NCBI RefSeq assembly: GCF_030380815.1
Contig: NZ_JAUDUY010000004.1
Coordinates: 124,001 to 188,000 of the forward strand
Direction: 5' to 3'
Origin: Robiginitalea aurantiaca
GTDB taxonomy: Bacteria; Bacteroidota; Bacteroidia; Flavobacteriales; Flavobacteriaceae
Length of the DNA stretch: 64,000 nucleotides
Positions 35,993 through 45,845 of the stretch are shown in pieces. A program made the translations under genes and the position numbers. Numbering within the stretch: position 1 is the stretch's first letter; each line of letters opens with the position of its first letter. The notes under the pieces are model-generated. The model had not been told where the DNA came from, made no database searches, and worked only from the letters and a program-made list of their open reading frames with translations.

Positions 35993-36185
35993 GGTTTGAA
36001 ATATTAATTCGTGGCTACCCTTAAAAATATCAAATTTTGGGCGAAGTGTGCTCAATTTAACAGGATATTTAAGTTTTAGGGTGCTGTATGGCGTGAAAAC
36101 TACTTCTATTTCGATACAGTCTTTTTTGATTGGGGCCAGATACTAGGATTCTGAAAAGGCCGTTTTCCTTGAAACGAACAAATCC

Positions 36186-37283
36186 ATGAAAATGATCACA
36201 CACTTAAAATCAGCATTGCTTTTCTTTGGGCTCCTGGCAGTAGTTTCCTGCGGAAATTCTGATGACGATGTCCAATTCAACCCGAACCTCGATAACGATC
36301 TGGGTATCGGACAGGCCGTAGACGACTGCATCGATCTGGGAAGCGATGAATTACTGCTTTCGATACAGGATAAATTTACAACCCTGCCGGGGAAGGTATC
36401 TGTATTTTTTAGGGTTACGGATGTCACAGGGAATCCGGTTGCCGGGTTAACTGCCGACCAGTTTACCATCTACGAACAGGGAAGGAATGACGATTGTTTC
36501 AAAACGATTTCTCCCTCCGAATCTCTGGCGCGAATCTCTCCCAATTCACAGGTGTTTACAAATCATACGCTTCTGGTTCTGGATTTGAGCAACAGTGTTT
36601 TGAGTTCAAGTCTTACGGAATTGAAATCAGCTTCAAGTAGTTTTATCAATAATGTAATGGACAGCCAGCAATCCGATTCGTTTCAAATGGCCATATTCTG
36701 GTTCGACGGACAGGACATCCTGCACGAATTGCATCCCCTTACCCCTTCCAGGGAAGCCCTATTGGAAGCCATTGACGGCATTACACCGGAAATTAGCGAC
36801 GATCCTTCTACGGACTTATACGGGGCCGTGATCAAGAGCACAGAGGCAGCGGAATCCCTGGTGCAGGAAAGTTCGGAAAGCAACACCATAGGAGCCGCAT
36901 CGGTCGTCCTTTTTACAGACGGAACCGATCAGGCGTCGCGCTATAGGGAGCAGGATGCCCTGGATAAAGTTGCAGAGGCGAATTCGAACATCTCATTTTT
37001 TACCATCGGCCTAGGAACCGAAATCGATACCCAGATTCTGGAATCCGTAGGAAAGACCTTCAGCGTTTTTGCCGGAAATAAAGAGGAACTGGAGACTACA
37101 TTCAACCAATTATCCCAGAAGGTTTCGGAGCGCGCGAACAGCTTTTACCTCTTTGAGTACTGCAGCCCGAAAAGAGATGGGAGTGGTGAAAACAACCTTG
37201 TCATCCAGGTTGTAAGGGGCAGCCAGCAGGGCGCCGTCCAGACCCGCTTTGATGCAAGCGGGTTCACCGGAGGCTGTCAGTGA
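36186..37283 (+). CDS. VWA-domain lipoprotein
   Basis: A 365-residue lipoprotein (lipobox LAVVSCGN, Cys about residue 22). An acidic linker is followed by a domain of about 70 residues (FRVTDVTGNPVAGLTADQFTIYE), then a von Willebrand A domain with MIDAS-like DLSNSVLSS, Thr in DPSTDLYGAV and Asp in VVLFTDGTDQAS. VWA domains bind proteins through a metal, so a surface or periplasmic scaffold role is likely. It converges with the M14 peptidase gene only 8 bases away with no visible terminator. Confidence 0.85.
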   Translation: MKMITHLKSALLFFGLLAVVSCGNSDDDVQFNPNLDNDLGIGQAVDDCIDLGSDELLLSIQDKFTTLPGKVSVFFRVTDVTGNPVAGLTADQFTIYEQGRNDDCFKTISPSESLARISPNSQVFTNHTLLVLDLSNSVLSSSLTELKSASSSFINNVMDSQQSDSFQMAIFWFDGQDILHELHPLTPSREALLEAIDGITPEISDDPSTDLYGAVIKSTEAAESLVQESSESNTIGAASVVLFTDGTDQASRYREQDALDKVAEANSNISFFTIGLGTEIDTQILESVGKTFSVFAGNKEELETTFNQLSQKVSERANSFYLFEYCSPKRDGSGENNLVIQVVRGSQQGAVQTRFDASGFTGGCQ

Positions 37284-37291
37284 TTGGGTGC

Positions 37292-38758
37292 CTATCGGAA
37301 AATCATGCTGTTTTTCCCTTTACCTTCCTGTTTGGGAATGTGATAGAGAAACCCATTGATCACAGCATATTGGGCTTTCCCGCCCGAATTGAGGAAAAAA
37401 GTAGGGTTCGTCCCGTTTCTCAGCCGGAATTCAGCGGGTTTATAGCTTTCGGAAATCAGGTGGACGGGATAGGGAGAATTCGACAGGTTCAGCGGCAGGT
37501 TTTTGACGCGCACGTAGCCGATGCCCTCCCTTAACAAGGCCCAGAAGTCGAGCTTTTCAATCGCCTTGAGGTCCGCCAGGACTTCAGGATACACTCTGGC
37601 TGCCTCCAGGCGATATCCGGACCCGTCAAGGGTCTGATACCCGTAATAGGTCGAGAGGTCCCCAAGGTCTACAATCCGGCTGCTGTACCAAAAATCCTGA
37701 TGATCGGCATCATCCACCTCAGGTCTCTGGATGCCTATATCCATTATATAATCTTCGCCCAGGAGTGGATAGGTAACTCCCTCAATCTTTAAATCGAAGA
37801 GTTTACGATCATTTTCGGGGATAGACTCGTAGCCCTCCAGGGAAGTATTTGCATAGGAACCTGTGGCGATGGTGTAAATAGCAGAAAGAATTGAGACGTA
37901 ATTAAGTTTCCGAATTTCTTGTTTTTCGACATCGTCGGCATATCCCCCGGATTCAATAAGGATGGCACTGGTACCCCATTTCTGAATGTTGTCCCCAAAG
38001 GCCCGCGGTTCAAAATCGTCGTTGTATTTACCGACCTGCCCCGGGGCGTAATTCTGTATGATACCATTCATAAAGGCGATCACCCTCATGGCATTTTCCC
38101 GAACCAGGTTAATCTCCTTTTCGTAGTTGTAAGCCGGGGCCAGATACGAAATGGTCGCGGGTTTGGGGGTTCGCTCTGCATTGTAATACGTGCTCTGATC
38201 ATGCAGGTTAAAGCCAAATTCTGCGTCCAGACTGTCTCGGACTCTTTTTAGGGTTCGCCCCTCGGGGGATTGCAGGCGAAGTGCATCCCGATTGATATCA
38301 ATACCCAGGGTATTGTGCCTGGCAAAAACTTCAGCCCCATCCGGGTTCAACATAGGCAGAAAATGGAGCCGCACCGATTTTAAAATGGCCTGCTTTTCCG
38401 ATCCCTGATCCGGAGAAGCCAGAAAGTTCAGAATATCGAAAATAGCCTGGGTTGCCGTCGGCTCATTTCCATGCATCTGGGACCAGAGATAGACATCCGT
38501 TTCCCCCTGCCCGATACTGATCAGCCGCAGCGCCCTGCCCTCGATAGATCTGCCTACAGTACGCACTTCAAATCCGGAACGCGCGTCAAAGGAATCGATA
38601 AGGGGTTGCAGGTCCGCGTGTTTGATCCTCCGCTTATTGAGGCTTTCTTCTTTATAAGAATCATAGGTTTCATAGAGGTTGGATGTAAAACGGTCTGTCT
38701 GGCCCTGAAGCGAAAAGGTCACAACCAGTAAGAAAATTGTAATAAAGGATCGGATCAT
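37292..38758 (-). CDS. Secreted M14-family zinc carboxypeptidase
   Basis: A 488-residue protein with signal peptide (about 1-19, ending FSLQGQ). The M14 domain at about 45-320 has the zinc-binding HxxE in SQMHGNEPTATQAI, Arg/Asn in GIDINRDALRL, His in NLHDQSTYYN and the late catalytic Glu in LIESGGY. It removes C-terminal amino acids of peptides or cleaves peptidoglycan peptide stems; the residues after about 320 form a beta-rich accessory region. It probably forms a unit with the downstream amidase-like gene, which precedes it by 2 bases on the same strand. Confidence 0.88.
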   Translation of the reverse strand: MIRSFITIFLLVVTFSLQGQTDRFTSNLYETYDSYKEESLNKRRIKHADLQPLIDSFDARSGFEVRTVGRSIEGRALRLISIGQGETDVYLWSQMHGNEPTATQAIFDILNFLASPDQGSEKQAILKSVRLHFLPMLNPDGAEVFARHNTLGIDINRDALRLQSPEGRTLKRVRDSLDAEFGFNLHDQSTYYNAERTPKPATISYLAPAYNYEKEINLVRENAMRVIAFMNGIIQNYAPGQVGKYNDDFEPRAFGDNIQKWGTSAILIESGGYADDVEKQEIRKLNYVSILSAIYTIATGSYANTSLEGYESIPENDRKLFDLKIEGVTYPLLGEDYIMDIGIQRPEVDDADHQDFWYSSRIVDLGDLSTYYGYQTLDGSGYRLEAARVYPEVLADLKAIEKLDFWALLREGIGYVRVKNLPLNLSNSPYPVHLISESYKPAEFRLRNGTNPTFFLNSGGKAQYAVINGFLYHIPKQEGKGKNSMIFR

Positions 38759-38760
38759 GG

Positions 38761-39468
38761 TTAGGGTAATTCTGGATTAGGTTTAAAGGACAGGTCACTG
38801 AGGTTTTGGCGGACCTGATCCATAAATGCTTCTCCGGGATCGGTTTTCAACGTCCGATACCCGCTATCTTTTTCGAGCCACAGCGGATGTCCTTCAAAAG
38901 CAGTGTACTCATAGTGGCCGATTAGGTATTCAATCGGATATTTCTTAGCCAGGAAACGCACCAATAGCGTATTGGACTCAAGCTGTGCTTCGGTAAGCGG
39001 AGTCTCCGGGGTGCCTCCCACATTTTCGATCCCAATGGCGCAATGATTTAAGCCAATGGTATGCCGCGCCATGACGGTATCCGGTAACAGCTGATAAATC
39101 GTCCCGTCCTGGTCAACCAAATAATGGGCGGAAACATTCAGGGCCCCGGCTTGTTGTATGTCCCCCCTGGCGGAGGGCAGACGCTCAGGTTGAAAGGCCT
39201 CGAGGGAGCCTTCCAGTGTTGGAATGGCCGTCCAGTGAAGGACTACCATCCGGGGGGTAATAGCAGGTGTTCTGGCAGGCAGATCGTAGCGGGATTTTAA
39301 ATATGCTATGGTAAGGGCCTGCCGATCCGGACCAAACGAAATCGGGCGTTCGACAATAACAGGTCGTGTACTGCCACAGGCCATGACGCCCAATAACAGG
39401 ACAGATAAAGCGAATAAGGTATGTAACCTGAGTAATCTGTAAATTTTCCTTTTCATTGCCCCAATCAA
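38761..39468 (-). CDS. N-acetylmuramoyl-L-alanine amidase-like lipoprotein (amidase_2)
   Basis: A 235-residue lipoprotein (lipobox VMACGS, Cys about residue 31) with an AmpD/PGRP-type amidase_2 domain: zinc ligand His in VVLHWTA, the fold motif VSAHYLVDQDGTIYQLL, His in ARHTIGLNHCAIGIENVGG, and the third ligand region KTDPGEAF. The family cuts the amide bond between MurNAc and L-Ala in peptidoglycan. It lies just upstream of the M14 carboxypeptidase and the pair may recycle or trim wall peptides. Confidence 0.85.
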   Translation of the reverse strand: MIGAMKRKIYRLLRLHTLFALSVLLLGVMACGSTRPVIVERPISFGPDRQALTIAYLKSRYDLPARTPAITPRMVVLHWTAIPTLEGSLEAFQPERLPSARGDIQQAGALNVSAHYLVDQDGTIYQLLPDTVMARHTIGLNHCAIGIENVGGTPETPLTEAQLESNTLLVRFLAKKYPIEYLIGHYEYTAFEGHPLWLEKDSGYRTLKTDPGEAFMDQVRQNLSDLSFKPNPELP

Positions 39469-39540
39469 TTATCTGCCCGGAGACGGTCCAAACCCCAATC
39501 CTAAAAGTTCTATGGGCAAAACGAAAGTAGGTTATTCCTG

Positions 39541-40434
39541 TTAATTTTTCAACGGGGAATTCGATTCCGGTAAGGGAATATAACTCAGTTCCCCCTCCAT
39601 CATCGGAAAGGATTTTTCCTTCCAGGCCAGTCTGGCCGCATCAATTTTGGATCGATCAGAGGAAACAAAATTCCAGTTGATATAGCGCTCCCCTTCAAGA
39701 GGTTCGCCTCCAAAAACCAATAAATGAGTCTGGGAATCACAGGAAACCTGGCAGGAGTCCCCGGGTTTTGAATACAGGATGCTCCCTACCGCTACCTCCT
39801 CATTACAAGCCCTGACAATACCACTTACCACAACGATGCCTATTTCTCCAGACACCCCTTTAGAAAGATCCAGAACGCTGGGCTGCCCTATCCGTAGTTC
39901 AAGGAAGAACATTTCTGAATAATGAGGTATGGGGGATTCCCTTCCGTAAGCTTTACCCGCAATAAGGGTATAGGAAACCGAATCCTGCTTCCATTGGGGA
40001 AGCTCAGACTTGTCCGCATGGAAAAATGCCGGTTCCATGTCCTCAAGATTCGAAGGCAATGCGATCCAAATTTGATATCCGTGAAGCGTGAAAACCGCCC
40101 CATTCCGCAATTCCTCAGGCGTCCGCTCCGTGTGTGTGACGCCACTGCCCGCCACCATTAAATTGACCGACCCGGGCTCGATGCGTTGACGGGTTCCCAG
40201 GCCGTCCCGATGCTCCAGAGTACCTTCGAAAAGATAGGTAAGTGTCGCAAGGCCAATGTGGGGGTGCTGCCCGACATCCATGTAACGTTCAGGCCCGAGC
40301 GCTACCGGGCCCATATGGTCTATAAAGATAAACGGGCCAATCATTCTTTTTTTACGAAAGGGCAACAACCGGCCGACAAGAAAATCGCCAATATCCCGGC
40401 TCCGTTCAGGGATGATCATACCGCTGTGTGACAT
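39541..40434 (-). CDS. Pirin family protein
   Basis: A 297-residue cupin of the pirin family. The N-terminal cupin has FIFIDHMGPVALG, the metal-binding cluster VGQHPHIGLATLTYLFEGTLEHRDG, and PGSVNLMVAGSGVTHTER. Bacterial pirins are reported quercetin dioxygenases or redox-sensing regulators, and the function in this organism is open. It diverges from the serine hydrolase gene with 44 bases between starts. Confidence 0.9.
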   Translation of the reverse strand: MSHSGMIIPERSRDIGDFLVGRLLPFRKKRMIGPFIFIDHMGPVALGPERYMDVGQHPHIGLATLTYLFEGTLEHRDGLGTRQRIEPGSVNLMVAGSGVTHTERTPEELRNGAVFTLHGYQIWIALPSNLEDMEPAFFHADKSELPQWKQDSVSYTLIAGKAYGRESPIPHYSEMFFLELRIGQPSVLDLSKGVSGEIGIVVVSGIVRACNEEVAVGSILYSKPGDSCQVSCDSQTHLLVFGGEPLEGERYINWNFVSSDRSKIDAARLAWKEKSFPMMEGELSYIPLPESNSPLKN

Positions 40435-40478
40435 AGTGTATTTGAGTATATTCGCTTCAGAAAGATACTGTAATTGAA

Positions 40479-41822
40479 ATGAAAACAGGAATGCGGAAGC
40501 TAAAGTGGGTACTCCTTTTTGTACTCCTTCTGGGAATCGGGGTTTACACCCAATACCCGAAATTAACGATCATCAGCGGTTATACTGCCAAAAACATGAC
40601 CTCCTCCGTTTTTGTGGCGGGAAGATCTGCTGAATCCGTCGTAGCAAGTGATCATGCTTCCGGGCTTATTTCACTGGCCACGGAACAGGTGGATCCCGAA
40701 TCTGAAAGCGCATCGTCCAGCGTTTTTGGGATGCAGAAAAGACGGGCAGTCTACCGGAAAGGCCTTGGTGCGGTCCTGCTGCCAAAGGACACTGAAATAC
40801 CGGAAACCTATCGTACCCCAGAGCGCAGGCAAACGCCTTCACCCCTGCCCTATCCCATCGGGCATGGCCAGCCTGCAGACACCCTGTTTCCGGAAGTGGA
40901 TTACGAACAGCTGGAACGGGGCGTGGACCAGGCATTTGCCAACCCCGACCAGCAAAAGACCCGAACCCTGGCCATTCTCTATAAAAATCGGCTGCTTACG
41001 GAACGATATGCTGAAGGTTTTGGCCCGGAAACCCCAATTTTAGGATGGTCTATGACCAAGAGTATCCTGGCCACCTTATATGGTATTCTGGAACACCAGG
41101 GTCGCCTGGACCTTCTTGACAGGCCTGAAATCACTCAATGGAAGGCAGATGCCCGAAAAGAGATCACCTATAATGATTTGCTGCGCATGCAGAGCGGCCT
41201 CTCATGGGAAGAGGATTACACGCGTATTTCTGATGTTACCCGTATGCTGTTTTTAAGTGAAGACATGACCGTGCCCCAAATCGAAAAAGAATTGGTGGGC
41301 CCGATTGGAAAAACCTGGTACTATTCCTCGGGCACTTCGAACTTATTGTCGGGGCTGCTGAGAAAACACTTAAAAGACGATCAGGCGTATCTGAATTTCC
41401 CCTATAGAGAACTCATCGATCGCATCGGGATGTACACCATGGTCCTGGAAACAGATTTGGCGGGAAATTTTGTGGGATCATCCTACGGGTGGGCTTCTAC
41501 CCGGGATTGGGCAAGGTTTGGTCTGTTATACCTGAATCGCGGGAAATGGGGACAGGATCAGATTTTCGATCCCTCCTGGATCGATTATGTTACCCGGCCC
41601 ACGGATAATTCTGAAGAGGACTATGGAGCGCACTTCTGGCTAAATGCCGGAGGAAAGTATCCGGAGGCTCCATCCGATATGTATATGGCCAATGGATTCG
41701 AGGGACAACACGTTTTTATAATCCCCTCTAAAGATCTGGTGATTGTGCGGACAGGGCTGGCAGAAGATCCCGATTTCGACCTGAACGCCTTTTTCAGGGA
41801 AGTCCTTGCCGCCTTCCCATGA
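40479..41822 (+). CDS. Membrane-anchored serine hydrolase (beta-lactamase/class C-like)
   Basis: A 447-residue protein with an N-terminal membrane segment (LKWVLLFVLLLGIGVYTQY). The domain starts near residue 145, with active-site SxxK in GWSMTKSILATLYG and the second motif YYSSGTSN, so it belongs to the penicillin-binding/EstB beta-lactamase family. It may be an esterase or peptidase in the periplasm. It does not look like a beta-lactamase resistance gene, since homologues are common in Flavobacteriia without such activity. A strong terminator follows. Confidence 0.85.
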   Translation: MKTGMRKLKWVLLFVLLLGIGVYTQYPKLTIISGYTAKNMTSSVFVAGRSAESVVASDHASGLISLATEQVDPESESASSSVFGMQKRRAVYRKGLGAVLLPKDTEIPETYRTPERRQTPSPLPYPIGHGQPADTLFPEVDYEQLERGVDQAFANPDQQKTRTLAILYKNRLLTERYAEGFGPETPILGWSMTKSILATLYGILEHQGRLDLLDRPEITQWKADARKEITYNDLLRMQSGLSWEEDYTRISDVTRMLFLSEDMTVPQIEKELVGPIGKTWYYSSGTSNLLSGLLRKHLKDDQAYLNFPYRELIDRIGMYTMVLETDLAGNFVGSSYGWASTRDWARFGLLYLNRGKWGQDQIFDPSWIDYVTRPTDNSEEDYGAHFWLNAGGKYPEAPSDMYMANGFEGQHVFIIPSKDLVIVRTGLAEDPDFDLNAFFREVLAAFP

Positions 41823-42000
41823 CAGGATCCTCGGAATTAATCCTTCCCTGGCAGTACCATTCTACAGCTATTTCCAGTCTGACAACGTAATTACCGCTTT
41901 TCACAACAATTAGTTTTCCGGTAAGGCCTGCTGGCGTAAGTTTACATCGTAATCAAAAACAAATATCAAGTTTTTTTTCATTTTCATATAGTGTTCTCGT

Positions 42001-42035
42001 AAAAGAGTCCTGTCGATAAGGCAGGACTCTTTTTA
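42001..42035. terminator. Bidirectional terminator between serine hydrolase and menB
   Basis: A perfect 12-pair stem (AAAAGAGTCCTG at 42001-42012 and CAGGACTCTTTT at 42022-42033) with a 9-base loop, plus T and A tracts on either side, lies between the convergent genes. Confidence 0.88.
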
Positions 42036-42056
42036 GTTTTAGGAAAATCTGAACAC

Positions 42057-42899
42057 TTACGGAATCCATTTGTCTTTCCCGAAATCCGGTTTCCGCTTCT
42101 CCAAAAATGCATTTCTCCCTTCCTTGGCTTCATCGGTCATATAGGCCAGACGTGTGGCCTCCCCTGCGAATACCTGCTGGCCAACCATGCCGTCATCTGT
42201 CAGGTTCATGGCGAACTTCAGCATTTTGATGGAGGTCGGAGATTTAGCGAGTATTTCCTGCGCCCATTCATAGGCAGTATCCTCCAGGTCTTTATGTGGA
42301 ATAACCGCATTGACCATTCCCATGTCGTACGCCTGTTGGGCGGAGTAATTCCTCCCCAGAAAAAAAATCTCCCGCGCGCGTTTCTGTCCGATCATCTTGG
42401 CGAGATAGGCAGACCCGTATCCCCCGTCAAAACTGGTGACATCTGCATCAGTCTGTTTAAAGATCGCGTGTTCTTCACTGGCGAGGGTCAGGTCGCAAAC
42501 CACATGCAGGCTATGACCGCCCCCAACGGCCCATCCCGGGACAACGGCAATAACGACTTTGGGCATAAACCGTATGAGCCGCTGTACTTCGAGGATATTC
42601 AACCGATGGTAGCCATCCTCCCCCACATATCCCTTGTGCCCCCGGGCCTTTTGGTCTCCACCACTGCAAAAGGCGTAGCCCCCGTCTTTAGGCGAAGGAC
42701 CTTCTCCTGAGAGCAATACCACACCGATGGAGGTGTCTTCCTGTGCATCGTAAAATGCTTCGTAAAGTTCTTTGGTCGTCTTGGGACGGAAGGCATTGCG
42801 CACCTCCGGGCGATTGAAAGCTATACGGGCTACTCCATTTGCTTTCTTATAGGTTATGTCTTCAAAGGCGCCAACAGATTTCCAGGGTATGTTCTTCAT
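42057..42899 (-). CDS. menB: 1,4-dihydroxy-2-naphthoyl-CoA synthase MenB
   Basis: A 280-residue crotonase-fold enzyme of menaquinone synthesis that closes the second ring of o-succinylbenzoyl-CoA. Signatures are ITYKKANGVARIAFNRPEVRNAFRP, the SGEGPSPKDGGYAFCSGGDQK oxyanion region with a basic loop, VAVVPGWAVGGGHSLHVVCDLTLAS and GYGSAYLAKMIGQKRAREIFFL. Menaquinone is the likely electron acceptor for CO dehydrogenase here, but no other men gene is nearby. Confidence 0.95.
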   Translation of the reverse strand: MKNIPWKSVGAFEDITYKKANGVARIAFNRPEVRNAFRPKTTKELYEAFYDAQEDTSIGVVLLSGEGPSPKDGGYAFCSGGDQKARGHKGYVGEDGYHRLNILEVQRLIRFMPKVVIAVVPGWAVGGGHSLHVVCDLTLASEEHAIFKQTDADVTSFDGGYGSAYLAKMIGQKRAREIFFLGRNYSAQQAYDMGMVNAVIPHKDLEDTAYEWAQEILAKSPTSIKMLKFAMNLTDDGMVGQQVFAGEATRLAYMTDEAKEGRNAFLEKRKPDFGKDKWIP

Positions 42900-42957
42900 G
42901 GTACAAAAGTTTTTGTGGACTGCAGATTAGGTTGTAAAGATACTATCCCCACCCAAA

Positions 42958-44208
42958 TTAATCTTCTCCTTTTTCTTTGGCCTCGATCCATTTGGAAAGA
43001 TAGCGCACCCTCCCGAAGGCCTCGTCCCGGAGCATATTTTCCAGGATTCGGGTTTCTTCCGGTACGACCTCAATGGGCTTTTCAAGCATCTCCAGAGCCT
43101 TAGTAAGCGGTGAAAAGGTGGTCATATGGTGTTTGGCCGCCTCCGTTTTTTGGATCGAAAGCGCGCGCTCCCATACCGTGGCATGGTTGTAAAGATGAAC
43201 CGCCTTCCGGGCAAAATCATCGGCGGTGTCCGCCGAAAATGCGACTTTGCCCGATGTGTTCAGGATGCCCTCAAAGGCCATTGAAGTCCCCATAGTTGGC
43301 AGGCCGTGCCGGGCTGCTTCCAGCACCTTACCCTTGACTCCTGCCCCGAATCGCAGAGGTGCGATTTGTACCCTGGCCTTCCCGAATACTGTTTTAAGGT
43401 CCGGGGCCCAGCCTTTTACTTCAAAACCTTCTTCAGGCTTGTGGAGTTGCAGAATGTGCTCCGGAAGGTACGCCCCGTAAATCTGGAGTTTCCCTTTGGG
43501 AAGGAGGCTTCTGATCCTCGGCCAGATTTCGCCTTTTAGTTGTAAAATAGCGTCCAGGTTGGGCCGGTGTTTTCCATTCCCTATAAATACAAAATCGGAT
43601 CGTCCGTCAAATGATTGTACTTTACCCTGTTCCTCTATAAGTGATCCAAAGGGGACGTAAACGAGTTTATTTCGAAGCAAGGGCACCTCGCCTGTGAGCA
43701 GTTCCATTTCCGGTTTTGAGATGATCAGGTTTAAGTCTGCCCGAAACAGGCTGGCAATTTCCCGATAAAACCTGGGGTCCCTAACCCAGTCAGAAGGACG
43801 CCACACCCTCCCCTTTCGAACCGCTTCTTCTCTGGAATACCTCAGGGAATGAAGGTCTTCCGTATCCAGTAACAGACGGGCATTTGGAAGGCAATCCCGT
43901 ATCCGCCAGCTGAATTGCTCTTCGGTAAGGAACCTGTCAAAAAGAATGAGGGAAAACCTTCGGGCGCTGAGAAAACGATCAAATGAAGTATCGTTAAGCC
44001 GTATTCGCACCTTCTCAATTCCGAGAGATTCCAAATCCGCCTCATAAGCCCCAGGGCCCGCAGTACTGGCAAATGTGATCTGATACCCCTTCTGGAGAAA
44101 GCCCTGCAGGAGCCACATTATTCGCTGCCCGGCCGCCGTGGCGTTTGGCTCTGGCCAGGTGTAGCCAATTACCAGCAGCGATTTGGGGATGGTATCCGGC
44201 TCAGACAT
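42958..44208 (-). CDS. Glycosyltransferase, GT4-like
   Basis: A 416-residue GT-B protein. It starts with a glycosyltransferase group-1 N-terminal Rossmann part (IGYTWPEPNATAAGQRIMWLL) and has a C-terminal donor domain with FVFIGNGKHRPNLDAIL, VKGWAPDLKTVFGKARVQIAPLRFGAGVKGKVLEAARHGLPTMGT; the EX7E-like segment is weak. It likely transfers a sugar to a glycan or lipid on the cytoplasmic side. It follows the helicase gene by 10 bases, but the two functions look unrelated. Confidence 0.83.
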   Translation of the reverse strand: MSEPDTIPKSLLVIGYTWPEPNATAAGQRIMWLLQGFLQKGYQITFASTAGPGAYEADLESLGIEKVRIRLNDTSFDRFLSARRFSLILFDRFLTEEQFSWRIRDCLPNARLLLDTEDLHSLRYSREEAVRKGRVWRPSDWVRDPRFYREIASLFRADLNLIISKPEMELLTGEVPLLRNKLVYVPFGSLIEEQGKVQSFDGRSDFVFIGNGKHRPNLDAILQLKGEIWPRIRSLLPKGKLQIYGAYLPEHILQLHKPEEGFEVKGWAPDLKTVFGKARVQIAPLRFGAGVKGKVLEAARHGLPTMGTSMAFEGILNTSGKVAFSADTADDFARKAVHLYNHATVWERALSIQKTEAAKHHMTTFSPLTKALEMLEKPIEVVPEETRILENMLRDEAFGRVRYLSKWIEAKEKGED

Positions 44209-44218
44209 TTCTTAAAAG

Positions 44219-45730
44219 CTATAGACGGGCGGCAAAGAGCTGGGAGATCCGAAGTCGCAGTTTGCGTTCGTAATCCTCCTGTAGCCAGTCCCGGTAATTC
44301 TGCGTATTGTTCATAATGCAATAGGAATATTGCTTGATTCTGAAGTGAATCTCATCCTGCAGGGATTTGGCGAGGATCCGCGCATCAAAAATATCATTTG
44401 CATTCTCCACGCAAATACGGGCGTGCTGCTCGATGCTCTGTTCCAGAACCTCCTTGGACTTTCGGCCATTCGCGAAGGCTTCCTTATACGCCGCTTTGAT
44501 GTCCATATCAATAGACTCAGAATTCTTGAACCGCTCCCGGAGTTCATCGGGCATGACGTAGACGAATTCCCGTTCGATTTCTTCATCATTGCGGATGTTT
44601 TCAAGGTAGAAGTCAGGGAAATGGAATATCTCCTGCCAGTCCACAGGGCCATCCCAGGGACCGAAGCGGGCGATATTATTCCCAAGGTCAATTACAGTAA
44701 ATTCTTCCTTATCCTTAAGGATTCGGGAACCCCTCCCGATCATTTGAAAATACAGTGTAAGGGATCGCGTAGCGCGATTCAGAATAATGGTCTGCACGCT
44801 GGGTTCGTCAAAACCGGTGGTCAGGATGCTTACAGAGGTCAGGATGGCATCCGGTGTATTCGAAAACCATTCGAGAATTTCACTGCGCTCAGAAGCGGTA
44901 TTCTTGTTGTCGAGATGCCTGATGGGGTACCCTGCCCTTTTAAAGATCTCATGTACGTATTTTGAGGTGTTTATCCCATTGTTAAAGATCAGGGTTTTGG
45001 TGCCTTTTGCCAACTCTTCGTAGGAGCTCACCAATTTGCCGAGCATCAACTGGTTGCTGTATAAGGCATCTGAAGAACGGACGGTGTAATCCCCGTTGAT
45101 CCCCAGTTTAAGGGATTTCAGGCTGACATCGTTATTGTACATATTGGCCCTGGCCAAAAACTTCTTGGAAATCAGGGAGGAAATGGACTCGCCTACGATG
45201 AGCTTTTTGTAGTGGTCCTTCATGGGAAGCTTAATATTCGAACTAAGCGGGGTCGCGGTCACCCCCAGAATAATGGCCTTTTCGAAGTATTTAAAAAGTT
45301 TCCTGAACGAATTATAGTGGGCTTCATCAATGATCACCATACCTATACCATGCAGCTCGATAGCCTGTTCCTGAAGGCGATTATTCAAGGTCTCTACCAT
45401 GGCGACAAAACATTGGTATGACTCCTCATCCGGGAGCTCTTTTACGTCGCTGTTGATGATTTTGTTGTGCACCCCGAAGCCTTCGAGCATCCGGGAGGTC
45501 TGTAAACTCAATTCAATCCGGTGGGTAAGGACGACTACTTTTTTGCCTGTCTCGGCGATATAGCGTTTGGCAATTTCAGAAAACACGACGGTTTTACCGC
45601 CACCTGTAGGCAGCTGATAGAGCAGGTTGATATCTTCCGGAGATTCCTCCAGAACCCCAAAAATCTTATTCAGATCCTGGAGTTGGTAATCGTAGAGCGT
45701 TTTTTCAGAATAGGCTGTTTTAGTCCCCAA
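44219..45730 (-). CDS. DEAD/DEAH-box helicase, SSL2-like
   Basis: A 503-residue superfamily 2 helicase: motif I PTGGGKT (41-47), motif II DEAH (135-138 in IIDEAHYNS), motif III GVTATPL, motif V-VI NRATRSLTLYFQMIGRGSR. The C-terminal 130 residues are helical and unassigned. It resembles the helicase parts of restriction/repair enzymes (UvrB-like and ERCC3-like), yet no nuclease or methylase sits next to it. Its start is taken at 45730 (MGTKTAYSEK). Confidence 0.85.
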   Translation of the reverse strand: MGTKTAYSEKTLYDYQLQDLNKIFGVLEESPEDINLLYQLPTGGGKTVVFSEIAKRYIAETGKKVVVLTHRIELSLQTSRMLEGFGVHNKIINSDVKELPDEESYQCFVAMVETLNNRLQEQAIELHGIGMVIIDEAHYNSFRKLFKYFEKAIILGVTATPLSSNIKLPMKDHYKKLIVGESISSLISKKFLARANMYNNDVSLKSLKLGINGDYTVRSSDALYSNQLMLGKLVSSYEELAKGTKTLIFNNGINTSKYVHEIFKRAGYPIRHLDNKNTASERSEILEWFSNTPDAILTSVSILTTGFDEPSVQTIILNRATRSLTLYFQMIGRGSRILKDKEEFTVIDLGNNIARFGPWDGPVDWQEIFHFPDFYLENIRNDEEIEREFVYVMPDELRERFKNSESIDMDIKAAYKEAFANGRKSKEVLEQSIEQHARICVENANDIFDARILAKSLQDEIHFRIKQYSYCIMNNTQNYRDWLQEDYERKLRLRISQLFAARL

Positions 45731-45845
45731 TACTTCAGTTTTTCACAGTCGAAGAGCCGGAAGGATTGTACAAACCGGATCAATTTGCAAAACTACTGGA
45801 TTTTTATACTTTGACGAAATCCAATCGTTGGATAACCGAATAAAT

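Noticed and set aside
44330-44965. A 211-codon plus-strand frame antisense to the helicase
   Set aside because: No family motif, and the helicase motifs on the other strand are unambiguous.
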